Shown: piece after piece, positions 49,080 to 61,925 of the stretch | How the letters are laid out: each line of letters opens with the position of its first letter | How positions within the stretch are numbered: the first letter of the stretch is position 1 | DNA from: Theobroma cacao | Taxonomy: Eukaryota > Streptophyta > Magnoliopsida > Malvales > Malvaceae | Reading direction: 5' to 3' | Assembly (NCBI RefSeq): GCF_000208745.1 | Contig: NC_030855.1 | Location: 18,049,231 to 18,113,230, forward strand | Length of the DNA stretch: 64,000 nucleotides | Translations under genes and position numbers: made by a program | Notes under the pieces: model-generated | Databases searched by the model: none | The model's input: only the letters and a program-made list of their open reading frames with translations | Told to the model about the DNA's origin: nothing

Positions 49080-50476
49080 AGAAATTGTGACCAACTATAA
49101 TAATACAAGGCGACAAAGGCTGAAACCTGAACTGAGTTTTCCTTTGATTCTTTGATAAGGAGCTTAGTTGTGAGTGTTCAGCATTGGCATTCTTTTTTTC
49201 CTTTATGGTACAAAGTGTATAGCAACACAATGATGGCTTGTCGTGGGGCATTGTAGACAGTTGGAGAATCATCACAAACATCACCAACTTTTTCTTTCTT
49301 GTGCTTTCTTTTCCCCCCTAATCTTCCCTTTACACCTTTAACTTTTTTTAATTATCATTTTGATAGCTAGCCAGCAATGGCCTGCCTGACATACATATAA
49401 CAAGATTTGGCTTTTTACACACTTGTGACTCAAGCTATAGTACTCGGACCGGAGGGTCGAATTTGAATATGGACCCCTATTGTATCCCACTATCATAAGA
49501 CTCTATACCACATTGCTTGCTTTCATCTTCTTCCCCTTTTATTTATTGCTTTGCTTTCTTCTGGTACCCTTGTTCCAAAATTTCCAAATAACTAGTACAA
49601 TTTAAAATTGTTAGCTATATTTACATTAATGGGAATTTATTTTGTAATATGAAGTAGACAATTTGGAAGGTGCCACTCATTTAATGGGTAGTCTTCTTTC
49701 AGTTTTACTGAGCATTTTTATATCATTGACAGGAGAAGAGAAAAAAAAAAACCTAAAGTCCTATTAGTTTAACCATTGAATTTGAATTAATTAAAGAAAA
49801 GAGGAAGAAATGGACGTACAAATCACTTTATAGATGTCTTAATTCAAACCATGCTTACTAGTTTCTAATAATAAAGTCATATTTTGATTCATAATTATGG
49901 CCACTAATCTCTCTTTAATGAGTTACTTGTGTTGGTCTTTCACTTTTTTTTTTTGTGAAAAAAAAAAGAAATTTCATTTTTCTGGATTTCCATTTGAAAC
50001 CATGGAAGCGGGTTATTATTACTGCTAATTAATTAAGCATATGATTCTTGGTTAGCACTTTAGCTGTTATATTAATTTGATGGCATTGATTTGGGTGCTA
50101 AATGGATGATTATGTGGGCCTCGACAAGGCCTCTGCCTGAATCCAACTCTTAGGACAGGTTGTCCTCAGTTTTCGAGTTAAAGAGCATTTCTTTGGGCTG
50201 GGACCAGGTACTTTCATTAATTTGATAATGCCCGAGTCTTGACCCCACCCTTTGTACGTTTAATTGGGCCTGAGCCATCCACCTTAAACTTGATTATTGA
50301 TCACACTGCAAAAAATGGGCAGAGAGTGAGCCTAATGATTCTGGTTAGGACAAAAAGTAAATACCCAGACCGCCTGGAAAGCCTCTAGGCCGAATTTGCA
50401 AGAATTTTCGGCCATTGACCTTAAAATAGAAAATCATGCAACCCCAAATTACTTACCTTTTCATAAAAAAAAAAAC
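49080..50476. other. Upstream of the dioxygenase-like gene, no gene seen
   Basis: Contains the promoter of the minus-strand gene and AT-rich DNA. No recognisable coding sequence. Confidence 0.5.
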
Positions 50477-50892
50477 ATAATACTAAAAAAAAAAATCTGA
50501 CTATTTAAGAAAATTTAACTAATTTTTTATTTTTCTATTACGTTCAATCAAGTTTTTATACTTTTATTTTAAACAAAATAAATTTAATTAATGATTGACT
50601 AATCATTATTAATTAAAATACCGATTGCTATTTTATATTATGTAATTTTGATGTGATATACTAACGTGTTATATTGAACGATAACATAATCATGTGACAT
50701 TATTCACCCTGTACAGTGTCAAGTCAGTATAATAAGATACGTGATATTTTGATTAATGATAATTAATTAATTGTTAGTCATAGAGGTCTATTTAGTCTAA
50801 AATAAAAATAGAAAGACTTGATTGATCGCAATTAAAGAATAATAATTTATTTAAATTTTTTAAAATAACTGAGGACTTTTTCGAGTATTTTG
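50477..50892. mobile_element. Inverted-repeat element, family A copy 5 (best preserved)
   Basis: Starts ataatactaaaaaaaaaaatctg and ends gacttttt...agtatttt. The left arm (tttctattacgttcaatcaagtttttatacttttattttaaac) pairs along about 140 bp with the reverse complement of the right arm (ctaaaataaaaatagaaagacttgattgatcgcaattaaagaa). The centre is about 130 bp. It has no coding capacity and would form a long hairpin RNA if transcribed. Confidence 0.75.
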
Positions 50893-53394
50893 TCAAAGAA
50901 ATTATTAATATCTTTTATAAGTTTATTTTAATTTTTTAATTTGAAAAAAGAGATATTTGGTCTCAACTTTTTGAGCTTTATTGAAAAGTAAGTTTGACAA
51001 AATTAGTATTTATCACCTTTGTCATCGTAGTATTTGAAATTTGATTTGTAACAAAATATGATCATTTTCATGTATTTCTTGTATTATGTACTACATCAGC
51101 TTTATTGTCGATTATATGTACTTGCAACTCGCAATAATACAGATAATTGAAATAATACAATTTTAAGTGACTCAATCCTTAGAATTCAACTCATCAAGTT
51201 ACGAGTTTATTTCAACCGAAATCAAGTAGGATGACGTGATAGCATATCTCAGAGTGTTGAAACTTTACAGCAAAAATGTCACTCTCAAGCCTTTCTCAAT
51301 TGTAAAATCTCTATTTTCTGGAAAAACCATCTATTAATTCCTCTTGGTTATCGACGAAGACTTTTAAATGTAAAGAATTAAGGATTCTGGCCCTATAATT
51401 GAAGCCGAACACAGCCGCCTGTGCCTGGACCTTTTCCTAACGTTGAACCAGTCATCAGTCATATACTTAGGTTTTCTGGGATTAAACACTTGAACTAGCT
51501 CATTGGTGTTCCCAAAAACTAAAAAGACCGCAATCCACCCTTCAACGGCTGGCCGGTTGCTTCCCATTCTTTTTCTTTTGTTTCATAAGTAGGAGAGCAG
51601 ATTCGACGTCGTTGGAATTATACAATATGATGAGATTATAATCAAGTTATATTAGTGTAATCATATTAAATACATTTCATTTTAGAAAAACAATAATAAT
51701 ACAGAATAATTTTTTTTATTTGTTTAAAGGCATGCATGCATGTGCTAGATTTCGTGTTCAACTTGTTCTAGCTAAGATACATGTTAAGAAACTTCGGCTA
51801 TCCATCGTTTACATTATTATAACTTGAAAGTTAAATGAAACTTCCTATTCATTTTTAAAATGAATTAATCTGATAGAAAATATAATATACAAGCCAATTA
51901 GACCACGTTTTAAACCTTTTTTCGAGTATCGTTTAGAGACAACCATCACTCTTTATATATAAGCAGAGACTTTATATGATGTGTTGTCTGCATGAGCTAC
52001 CGAAATTCTACGCTCAGAGTAAATTGCATGGAAAATCAAGTGACAATTAATAAATATGAAGTGGTCAAGAAATTTACAATCTCTGAATTGATCAATGAGT
52101 ACTGGCCCAGAAACACAATGTGAAATGTCCAACTCTTGAGTTCCTTCTAACAGGTTCGTCAGTTAATTGCTTAATATGACTTTATAGGCTAAATTATTCA
52201 CAATCGACGACTATATGTATATACGTTATTGCTCTTTTCTATTTCCTTACCTTCTAATTGCTTTTCCGATCTAGAAGATGAGCTGTATTATGTACTTTTC
52301 TTAATTTTCAATGATGCACACGTAGATAGAGGTTCGAAATTGAAATGGTTGATTGGAAAAAATGTTTGGAAATGGTTCAAGCTAGTAAATTGATTGCATC
52401 ATATTTTGTTGAACAAGTACCGGCAGAACTAGAATGTCAAATAAATACAAACATAAATAAGTTTTTATGTAAATGAGAGATTTACCATGTATAATCACCT
52501 TGTGGAATTCCAAATTCTTTTGAAAGGAAATCAGAAAGTGCTTCAAAAAACGTAAAAGGATGGAAATGTTTGACTTCTTTTGATCAAATTATTATAGTAA
52601 ATTAAGACCGATAAACAACTAAAACGCAATCTTCTTTTTAAGAAAAAAATTTACTGAAAAATAAAATCTATTTTGGTTGCTAACTTAACCTTCTTGTCAT
52701 GTGGGTTAAAGACAAACCAAAGGAAAAAACAAATGCTTTTGGAGGTTTATTAATTTAAATCTGGACAAGAGTAAGGGTGAATTTTGAGCTGGGTAGGTGC
52801 ACTTGATCGACCACCTTGGCTCCTGTGGGTCCAAAGGTTTCGTCTACTTTGCGCCGTCGGTGGCTAAACCTTTGCCAACCAAGTGACCCATGTTTACCAA
52901 AGATCCAACTGTTTTGGCATTTTGCACCATCCTAATAATCAGACTGAATACAACGTTCGTTTATTTAAAAACCAAAACAAACAGATTTGGGACTAATTTC
53001 CTCCATGAACTATATTCAAAGCATAAAAAATCAGGTAATTAAAAGCAACAAAAGCCAAAAAATGTTTGTCTTTGTTGTTAAATTCGTAAATAGCAGTCAA
53101 TTGGTACTATAGAGGCCCCCTTTATTGATTCAAGAAGTCAACAGATCTCAGCTACCAGATCGTGAAAGGTCCTTGAATATCTTGTCTACGTTTGGACAAT
53201 ATTTCATAAAGCTTTAATTTCCCTTTCCAATTTGACCTTCAAACTGGCAGGCATGCAGGATGTGATGAATGTGATTTCGTTTCCCCTTGTGGGGTCCAGA
53301 ATCTTTGAACCCCTCAGTTCCTTTTAAGTGGCTCAAATTTCAACAGATTATACCCATAATAATTTTGTAGACCAAAAAAAAAAAACCTTAACGT
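50893..53394. other. Intergenic, no gene seen
   Basis: AT-rich with one 67-codon minus-strand frame (51364-51567) starting MGSNRPAVEGWIAVF, which has no convincing relative. Nothing else. Confidence 0.5.
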
Positions 53395-53760
53395 TAGGTG
53401 CTTTACTACGTATTCGTTAATTTTAAAATATCTGAATTTGAATCCGATTAATAAATAGAGTATTCAAATATTATAACTATTTAAATATTTTTTAAATTTA
53501 TTATTCTAACTTGAATCCTAATAAATACTTATCACTCAATAATTACTTGAACGTGTTTAAAAATTCAGTTATGCAAAAAAATTATTAAAATACTTTTTAT
53601 GGGTACCTAATTACTTGAAACCGAATCTGTACCTGTATCCATATACAATAAATTTTTTATATGTATTTCATATAATTAACTAATAATTAAATTTATAAAA
53701 GCACACAAACTCTAAAATTTAAATTTAAATAATTAAAATCNATATAATTAAAAACTTAAA
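53395..53760. mobile_element. Partial copy of the hAT-like element at 54198
   Basis: The run from tttgaatccgattaataaatag through tatgggtacctaattacttgaaaccgaatctgtacctgta and aaaagcacacaaactctaaaatttaaa matches 54240-54540 with many substitutions. No terminal inverted repeat was found, so it is a fragment. An N lies at 53741. Confidence 0.6.
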
Positions 53761-54197
53761 CTTTTAATTATAATATATGATTATCTATTTTGTTTTATTT
53801 TGTTTTTTACATATTAATAATTGATAATTTAAATATTATTATGATTAAAATATTAATAAGTTTAATTAATTTTTAAATTTAAAATATTAATTTTTATAAT
53901 ATAATTAAAAACTTCAAGTTTTTATTTTAAATTCTTTTTTTTTCATTTCACTAATAAGGAGTATTAGTGTCTTGTTAATTTTAGAAACTATTCCCCCATC
54001 TATGGAGTAGCAAATACCATAAGAGTTTGAATTAAATATTCATAAGGAAATGATTTAGCTATTTCCCAACCAAACTTACTGTTAATGTATAACTTTATGC
54101 TAACATTTTGTTATGAAACCTAAAAAACAACAAAGATAAAATATAGAGAAATCAAGCAAAATAAAAAACACCAGAATTTACATAATTCAACTTCTTG

Positions 54198-55181
54198 TAG
54201 AGATGTCAATGGATAAAGTACTCTTTAATTTTGAGTTACATGAATCCAAACCCGATTAGTAAATGGGATACCTAAACCCTATAATTACTTGAATATTTTT
54301 AAAATTTACTATCCTAATCCGAACCCTAATACATACCCACTACCCAATAAGTACCCGAATCCGTTTAAAAATCCGATTATATACAAAAATTATTAAAATG
54401 CTCTTCATGGGTACTTAATTATCCAAATCGAAATCTGTACCCGTATTTATATATAATAATATTTCTATCCATATTCTATATAGTTCACTAATAATAAAAT
54501 TTATAAGAGCACACAAACAATAAAATTTAAATTTAAATAATCAAAAATAAATATATCAAATATCAACTTAAATAATTAAAAATAAATATCCAAACAACAA
54601 CTTAAACAACATTACAAGTTTAATTGACCATATAGGTTTGTTATTAATTGCATAAAATTAAAAAAAAAATAGTTAGGTTTCAAACTATTATAATCTCATA
54701 ACTTATTTTAAATATATATTTTATAAGTTTATATAAATAAAGGTATATATATTATAATTAATAGTTTTATAAGTTATAATTTTTGTAATGTTAATACAAA
54801 ATAGAAAGTAAATGTGTTTATATTTAAAGTATACATACTAAAAGTATATATATATATATATATATATTCTTTATAAATTAACACAATATATAGAATATAT
54901 ATTAAAAGACATTACTATTTACTTAATACTCATAGTTTTGTGAATTAATTTAATTAAGAATATGAGTTTGTCTTTAATTACATAAAATTAAAACAAAAAC
55001 ATAATTGGGTTTGGGTAACAAGTACCCAAGGGGTGGTACTCGAACCTTACCCGAAACTGACATGGGTAGTGAAATTACTATCCAAACATGTCCCAAACTC
55101 AATTATAGGATACTTTAACCTTATATAATCGGATCAGGTACTTGTGGGTACCTTGTAATAAGATACCCATTGCTATCTCTA
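54198..55181. mobile_element. Non-autonomous hAT-like element, about 984 bp
   Basis: The left end TAGAGATGTCAATGG and the reverse complement of the right end TAGAGATAGCAATGG agree at 13 of 15 positions and fit the hAT terminal pattern (TAGRGnTG). Subterminal 'gggtac'/'gtaccc' words recur on both sides. An 8-bp target duplication is not evident (acttcttg versus aggtgcat). No transposase frame; a TA run lies at 54845-54868. Confidence 0.65.
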
Positions 55182-55274
55182 AGGTGCATTCCTTTCAGTT
55201 TGTCTATGTCGTTTCTTATATAATAATTTAGTAATTAAAGCTACCAATTATTGAACTCGAAACTAGGGGATAAG

Positions 55275-56013
55275 TGTCACAGTTCTTGATCCTGCGACCA
55301 GTCTAGCTTGATGAAAGGTTCAAACTAGCAACACACACTTGTGTCGCACAATACCTAGAGGCACAAATTAGGCTTGAGACAACATCACTTAAGGGCCCAT
55401 TGACAACTACCATCGGGGCCACCATCAATTGGTGGTTTCTAGAAGCGCCACACACATGCAGACTTGATGGCCACGAGCCGTTAGACCGCACGTCATCAAG
55501 CCATAGATACATAGGGAGCCCAACTACAAGAGGATTGCTCGCATAAAAGGAGTTTTATTATGTATAGATATCTACTTGTTATTATTATTATTTATTTTAC
55601 TTGCACTAAGACTTTAGGCTAGTGATATTCTACTTAGTGATAGAACACTTAGTTTATTTAAATGTCTTGTTAACTATAGTAGTTGTACTAGACAGTAGAA
55701 GTAGAGTTGCTTTAGGATTGAGAAAAATTATATTATAAATAGCACGTTTAGGTATTAGGGAAAGGCAATAGAGTCAAATTAACCAAGTAGTTATATTCAA
55801 GCATTCAAGTAACTTAGGCTATTTGCTTATAATCATAGTAATTTGTTTTCTTTAGAAATAATATAATTATTTTTCCCCAAAGTTTTTTTCTCCAAGTTTA
55901 GTTATTTTTGCTTTTGCATTATTGTGCAATATTTAGGGTTAAGCTTGCTTAAGCTTTTGTACATATAGCAATAAGCGTCGAATGGATCTTGGCTAAAGTT
56001 TTAGCTCGTGATA
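55275..56013 (+). repeat. 5' LTR
   Basis: 739 bp, TGTCACAG...GTGATA; the expected terminal CA is mutated to TA. A TATA segment lies at about 55730-55746. Confidence 0.85.
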
Positions 56014-56339
56014 ATTAGTATCAGAGTAAAGTTAGACTAGGAAGAGATCTAGGAAGAGCTGGGTTAGGCAAGATGAGTCCCACCTTTTCAAGGGAAAGGT
56101 AATAGTAGAGCAAGCCTCAATTCAAGAGATAGGTACGATTAGTCAAATCCTAAAAGCTAATTCAATCTAAAGGGAGAGTAAGGGTTGACAAACCTTAAAG
56201 AGACAATGGAAATTCGGGAAGGAAAAATCAAATTTGGGTAAGGTTCAATAACTTTGAGGGTCATGGAGAAGAAAAAATTTACTTAGAATTGAAGTCGTGA
56301 AATTTGAGAAAAGAAAACAAGAGTTTTGAAAAGAAGATG

Positions 56340-57055
56340 ACATCAATTGGTGACTAGACTACATCATGCTTGAATGCCTTGGTTCAAAATAGTGTGGGTG
56401 TTGCAAACATGGAAACTACACACACATGTGCCGTAAAGCATTACAAGTTTGAGGATACTTTGCAAGTACTGGATAATCGTGTATCTTACCTTGAAATGAT
56501 TATCAATCATGAGGTGTGAAGTGACTTCGAATGTGTCAAAGACAACATCAATCAGTTGGAGTCTAATAGCCATGAGCTTCGCGGAGAATGGCATAAAACA
56601 GTGAATAACTTAGCTCGTAGCGATGTGGGGCAAGATGAATTGATGGCAGCAATGTAGCAGCGACAATGGCAATTGACAAAGGTTGACAAAGGTTTCGAAC
56701 AGAGAGTTGTGCATATAGCTGACAAGTATTAGGAAGTCGCAAAACGTGACTTTCAGATTAGGCAATTTGAACAACAGAGTTTTGGTATTGGATGAATGAC
56801 CTAAGCGTCAAGTTCAAACCCTTTGTATTTTAAGGGTGCCACAAATGGAGATGCCATGCATATGGGAGGCATGTACTTGAACATCACAGGCTAGCTGCAA
56901 GCTAGATATCCACACGGCAAAACACATTTGGACTTAAAAGTGTTTCAGAGACAGCTAATGGGAGGCTCCCTTAATCGTGTCCACGACATTCGTGGGGAAA
57001 CAATTGAAGATTTGTGGTGAAAAGAGACCACAAGGCAATGAGAGCATTGCCTATA
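56340..57055 (+). pseudogene. Decayed gag N-terminal region of the LTR element
   Basis: A plus-strand reading interrupted by many stops still shows blocks such as FEDTLQVLDNRVSYLEM, NINQLESNSHELRGEW and HGKTHLDLKVFQRQLMG. The heptad-like spacing is like the coiled coil at the start of some plant retrotransposon gag proteins. The match is by style only. Coding sequence stops at the polypurine tract, so pol was lost before or during the spread of this copy. Confidence 0.5.
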
Positions 57056-57070
57056 TCAAGTAGGGGAGAA

Positions 57071-57925
57071 TGTCACAGTTCACGATCCCATGACTAGTCT
57101 AGCTTGACGGAGGGCTTAGACTAGCAGCACACATTTGTGCCGCACAATACTTAGGGGCACAAATTGAGCTTGGAGCGATATCACTTGGGGGCTCATCGAC
57201 AATTAGTATCAAGCCGCCATTGATTGGGGGTTTTTAGACGTCCCACACACGTGCAAACTTGAAGGCCATGAGCCATGGGGTTGCACTTCATCAGGCCATA
57301 GATACATAGGAAGTCCAATATAAGAGAATTGCAAGGATAAAAGGAGTTTGATTAGGGCTAGAATTCTTGTGTATAGATATCTACAAATTATTATTATTTA
57401 CTTGCACTGTAACTTTAGGCTAGTGGTGTTCTAGCTAAAGATAGAATATTTTTTTTTATTTAAATCTCTTATTAACTACTCTATTTGTAGTAGGCAACAA
57501 AAGTAGAGTTACTTTAGGATTAAGAAAAGCTATATTATAAATAGCACCTTTAGGTATTAGCGAAAGACGAGTCAAATTGCACAAGTAGTCATAATCAAAC
57601 CTATATTATAAATAGCACTCATATTCAAGCATTCAAGTAATTTAGGCTATATTTGTTTTCTTTGGGAATAATATAATTATTTTTTTCAAAATTTTTTTAT
57701 TTTCTTCTAGTTTAGTTTCATTTTCAAGCATTCAAATAATTTAGGCTATGTTTGTTTTTTTTAGAATAATATAATTATTTTTTCCAATTTTTTTTTAATT
57801 TCTTCAAGTTTAGTTATTTTTGCTTTCACATTATTATGTAATATTTAGGATTAAGTTTGCTTAAACTTTCATACATAAAACCCTAAGTGCCGCTCGGATC
57901 TTGACTAAACTTTCAGCCTATGACA
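57071..57925 (+). repeat. 3' LTR with internal duplications
   Basis: 855 bp, about 116 bp longer than the 5' LTR. The TATA segment occurs twice (about 57531 and 57602), and a block of about 105 bp beginning caagcattcaa(g/a)taatttaggctat is repeated (about 57624 and 57724). Confidence 0.85.
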
Positions 57926-57930
57926 ATAAG

Positions 57931-58772
57931 TTGCTTCCTAGTTTCTTACAATGATAAGCACTACTACGAGCCTATTCTTCTAGTTCCATTGCAGATTATT
58001 GGCGTTAAGGGCTTTTAAATGGAATATTTTCAAATATAAGATGAACAACAATTGAGGGAGAAATGCTTAAGGATTTGAAAGAGAATTAGTCGGAATTTGA
58101 GATATATAATTTTTACCGTTAAAGTTGATATCATTTAGGGTAAAAGAATAACCTCTTACATTATCACAAAAATTTCACATCAATTTTATTTTGTTATTGT
58201 ACCAGATAAATTCATATTCTATAATTTTAATCTAAATAAATTCTTATATTAATAGAAAAAAATCACATGAAACACATGACTTTACTGATTATTAGGCTCA
58301 TTGATCAACTGATATTCTTTGCACTAGCTGTAAATGATGTGAGGTTTTTATGTGATGGAATTGGTTGATTGGAATGATCACGTTTCAAGCGGAAAATTTT
58401 TACACTAAACCAATTTTACCATGTCAAAAAAATCAAGTTAGGTCTGTGTGTGCATAAAATACAATAAGGTAACGGTCATGTGATACATATGAGATATTTT
58501 TATAAATCTATTTAAGTACAAATCATGAGATAAGAGTTTATCTAAGTGTAATAAAGAGAATAGAAATTTTATTTAAAAATAAATGAAAAAATTCATGAGT
58601 TTATTTAGTAATTTGGCTTATTATTTACGCATCATATCATTATTTTTTTTTTCATTTTTAGATTCGGACTTTGTACATCCTTTGTTGAAGCGGATTTGAG
58701 CAAAATTTGGGGTACACTAATTTGATTGATGGGAAAAGTTTTTTAAAAGAACACAATTCTTTGTTCTTTTGA
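57931..58772. other. AT-rich intergenic, weak inverted repeat
   Basis: Segments near 58195-58260 (ctaaataaattcttatatt) and 58500-58620 (aagagtttatctaagtgtaataaagag) may be arms of a further, very decayed inverted-repeat element. Otherwise nothing. Confidence 0.35.
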
Positions 58773-59117
58773 CACATCTATTACATAAATCAAAGGAAGC
58801 TTCAAAGGGGTTTCTTCCTTTAACTATGTGGAAGTTATAGAAAAAAAAAACGAATTAAAGAAAGAAAAAGAGAGGTAGAAAGAGGTTTGTGTGCAACGTA
58901 CGGTCCTAATTTAGTATCAGTAATGACTAACCTTTCAAATTACTTTGAAAAATCTATTATATAAATAAAAGGAAGTCTGAAAGGAGCTTCTTTTCTTAGC
59001 CACGTGAAAACCATAAAAAAAAAGCATATTAAAGTAAGAAAAAGAGAGGTAGAAAGAGGTTCGTATGGAATGCATAGATCATAATCTAACCTTCCAAACT
59101 GCTTCGAAAAATCCAAA
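58773..59117. repeat. Tandem duplication, unit about 177 bp, two copies
   Basis: Copy 1 (58773-58950) and copy 2 (58951 to about 59117) share catctattacataaat, a near-identical agaaaaagagaggtagaaagagg, and ctaacctt(t/c)caaa(t/c)t. Divergence is about 20%. Confidence 0.75.
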
Positions 59118-59629
59118 AGATAATTAATAGACAAGAGGCACGTACTCGGGAATGATTGGAGAGACGCTGGAACGAAAATTCAATACATCGACAAGGAGAT
59201 CATTTTCTAAATTGTATATGAATCGTGAAAAAGAAATGTAAACTGTTATTTCTTCATTAATTTTTAGTGTTGTGTTCTACAATCTCTTCTGTACTGTAAT
59301 TTATCCACAGCCACAAGGCATTGTTCATAAAGCAGCAGGGCCAAGCTCTGCTGGCAGGACCAACACCATTCACCACAAACTTTTTCTACCAAGCAGATAT
59401 AGAATCGTCATCCTATGTCAATAGCAAAGAGAAAAATAATTCGTTGGGCGGCATCTGCATGCTTCTCATTCACCCTTTTGATAATGACTAGTCAATTAAG
59501 AAGCGAAACCAAACTGAGATCCTAAGACTATGGTTCTATTCGATGATTTTTATTTGCCCAATTCTTTTGAATCCATATTTGCTGTTGCTTCCAACTTAAA
59601 GTTTCATGAATAATACAATCATTTGAGCT

Positions 59630-59669
<40 letters not shown>

Positions 59670-61382
59670 GTTGGGAATCTGTTAAGCATGATTTGAACAT
59701 GATATGGCATCCTAACTAGTTATGTGAAGTTAACAAATTCACTTTTTTATTTTTTTTTAAAAAGCATGATTTGAACAAGCGTATAGGCAAAAGTTAAAAG
59801 CAAATAAGTGAAGCTTTACTATGTGCAAAACCTATCCCCGAAAGAATCTTTTAGTCAGATATCATAATTTTTATATTGATTGTAAAGTTATTTTGAGGAT
59901 GACATTGGACGTCCGCACTACAATCCTCGTGAAGTCAACAAAATTAATCTGATCCCAAAATGAAATATAAGGACAAGAGGGTGTTAAGAGCTTTCTTCAT
60001 TTTTTATGTGAATCTAGTGGATTCAGATGAAGCTTGGACTTTTTGGGTCAGAGAGTGCCACAAAAGTCTTCTCAAAATTAAGGAACGTTCCAGCATCAGG
60101 GGTTTTACTCAGTTTTATTCAAGGTATCTCTTAAGTGTTTGTACGACTTTTTTCAGATTCAGGCAGCTTGCTAGGTTCATTTCTTTTCCATTGCAACTAT
60201 AGCAGATGCGATGCGCTACGTTTGTCATCTGTGTCCTCATAATTTTGTTTCTGGATGTGAGCCACTGGTTGAAGTCAACTAATTTATGGGTTGATTGCAA
60301 ACCTTGTGGGTCAGTCGTGACATAGAAATCTGATTCAATGAAATTTGAGACTTTTTTATCATCATGATGATGCAAAGAAATTCTTCAGTGACGAATGCTT
60401 GATGGAAAAATGAATCGGGTCGATGATCATCCATCTTCACCTTAATTAGAAACTAAAACATAGTTAGAACTTTGGGTGCAAAATTTTCTAGAATTCCAAA
60501 GCAAGAATTGATCTTCATGAATTATGCTTAGGCAAGATTATGACTACCGGGGTATTTTCACCAACCACCACATCGTGTAACCATAGTTACATGTTCATAC
60601 TATAAGCAAAAATAGAGCCTTGACCTTAACAAACAACGCATTTTCCAATAATTTAACCCAACATCTTTACAATTTGCTTTTGGTACCAAACTAGTAAGTA
60701 TGAATTGAAGTAAGATCCCTTTCCAACTGAGTAATTTTAACTTTTTATTATTATTATTATTATTGAAATTCAATAGTAAGCAATCAAAGTGGTTTCTTTT
60801 CAAAATTTCCTTTCGGATTTAATTTCTTTTTTTTTTCCTCAATATTTAATGCAAATCAAATAGAGTTGACTTAATTAAGGTTATACTATCCGTTTATTTT
60901 ATTCAATTAAGTGAAATATAAAAATAGTATGAAATTAAGTTTTTTTTTATATTTTGAGTAATGGGGACTCCAATCTTACTTTTTAAGTAGGGAGATGAGA
61001 GATCATACACTAACAAATGAGTAAAATATTTGAATACGTATGAAATCAAGTTTTATTTTAAGTTAAAATATAATAACATATGATTAATTGATACCATATT
61101 TTGAATGCGTGTCGTGGAGTGCTAATACCTTTTTCGTGCACAATCATAGTCTCAAATCTTAATTTTGTTTCATAAATCTTTCCCTATCTTTTTTAAAGAA
61201 CTTAAAAGGTTAAGATCTCATTAAAAACGATAAATTCAATTAAATGATCAATTACATTAACAAGAAAGATTAATGGCGATTCCCTTATTTAGATCGAGCA
61301 ATTAGGTTTCTAGACCCGCAAGCATGAGTGGACCCAACCTTGTAGGAGTGGTGTCAGATAACATCACTCAATTGTGTATAAT
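59118..61382. other. Intergenic, no gene seen
   Basis: AT-rich with a long TA run at 59633-59667 and an (ATT)n run near 60748-60764. The open frames at 59960-60202 (+) and 60115-60375 (-) overlap on opposite strands and resemble no family. Confidence 0.5.
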
Positions 61383-61925
61383 TGATGCAGGAGCGTTTAA
61401 GATTGTATTTTATTTAATTTAGTTTTTCTTAATTTTAGTTGATTTAGGAGTTTATTTTTTTATTCTATTTAGGTTGAAATTGTTTCCTTATTTTTATTAG
61501 GATTTTAATACTTTTTAGGATTATTATTTAATTAGGCTAGTCATATTGTATTTTATTTAAATCTCTTGCTAACTACTCTAATTGTATTAGACAACTAGAA
61601 GTAGAATTTTATTAGGATGTGAGCCTATAATACTATAAATAGGACCTTTAGGCTTAGTTATGAGACTTCAAGTTGAGAGTTAATAAATAATATTTTCTTA
61701 AGTAGGAGTGCTTATTTCTCTAAATTCTTTTTAAAAAGTAAGAGGTTTTAGTATCTTTGGCCTAATCAATCAAAGTGAGATTTTAGCTATTTTTTACCTT
61801 AGTGGGGTTTTCAATTTTACCAAGATTGGTGATTCACCTTAGTGGTTTCCAACCTCATCACGATTGGTATCTTTCACAACGTCAAGGCATCTTCACAATG
61901 TCCCGACGTTAATACTACTTATCTA
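61383..61925 (+). mobile_element. LTR fragment related to the 55-58 kb element
   Basis: Starts TGATGCAGGAGCG. It contains cttgctaactactctaattgtattagacaactagaagtagaatttta and tactataaataggacctttaggcttag, which align with the TATA-proximal part of both LTRs at 55275 and 57071. The right end was not located. No coding sequence. Confidence 0.55.

Larger units (their letters stand above)
55275..57925 (+). mobile_element. LTR retrotransposon, non-autonomous, complete but decayed (2651 bp)
   Basis: Flanked by an exact 5-bp target duplication ATAAG (55270-55274 and 57926-57930). The 5' LTR is 55275-56013 and the 3' LTR 57071-57925. Both start TGTCACAGTTC and the 3' LTR ends TGACA; they share a TATA segment (tatattataaatagcac) and about 80% identity by eye, implying an old insertion. 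The primer-binding site tagtatcagagt (56016-56027) matches the initiator-tRNA-Met type TGGTATCAGAGC at 10 of 12. A polypurine tract (aagtaggggagaa) abuts the 3' LTR. The interior is only 1057 bp with no protease, reverse transcriptase or integrase. Strand is set by PBS-to-PPT order. Confidence 0.9.

Noticed and set aside
51364..51567. Minus-strand frame starting MGSNRPAVEGWI, recalling the start of the Y14/RBM8A RNA-binding domain
   Set aside because: The resemblance stops after a few residues and no RNP motifs follow.
54198..55181. Transposase gene inside the hAT-like element
   Set aside because: The interior is AT-rich with stops in all frames; no transposase motif.
59960..60375. Overlapping frames of about 80 codons on both strands
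   Set aside because: Chance open frames: no family likeness, no leader or splice context.
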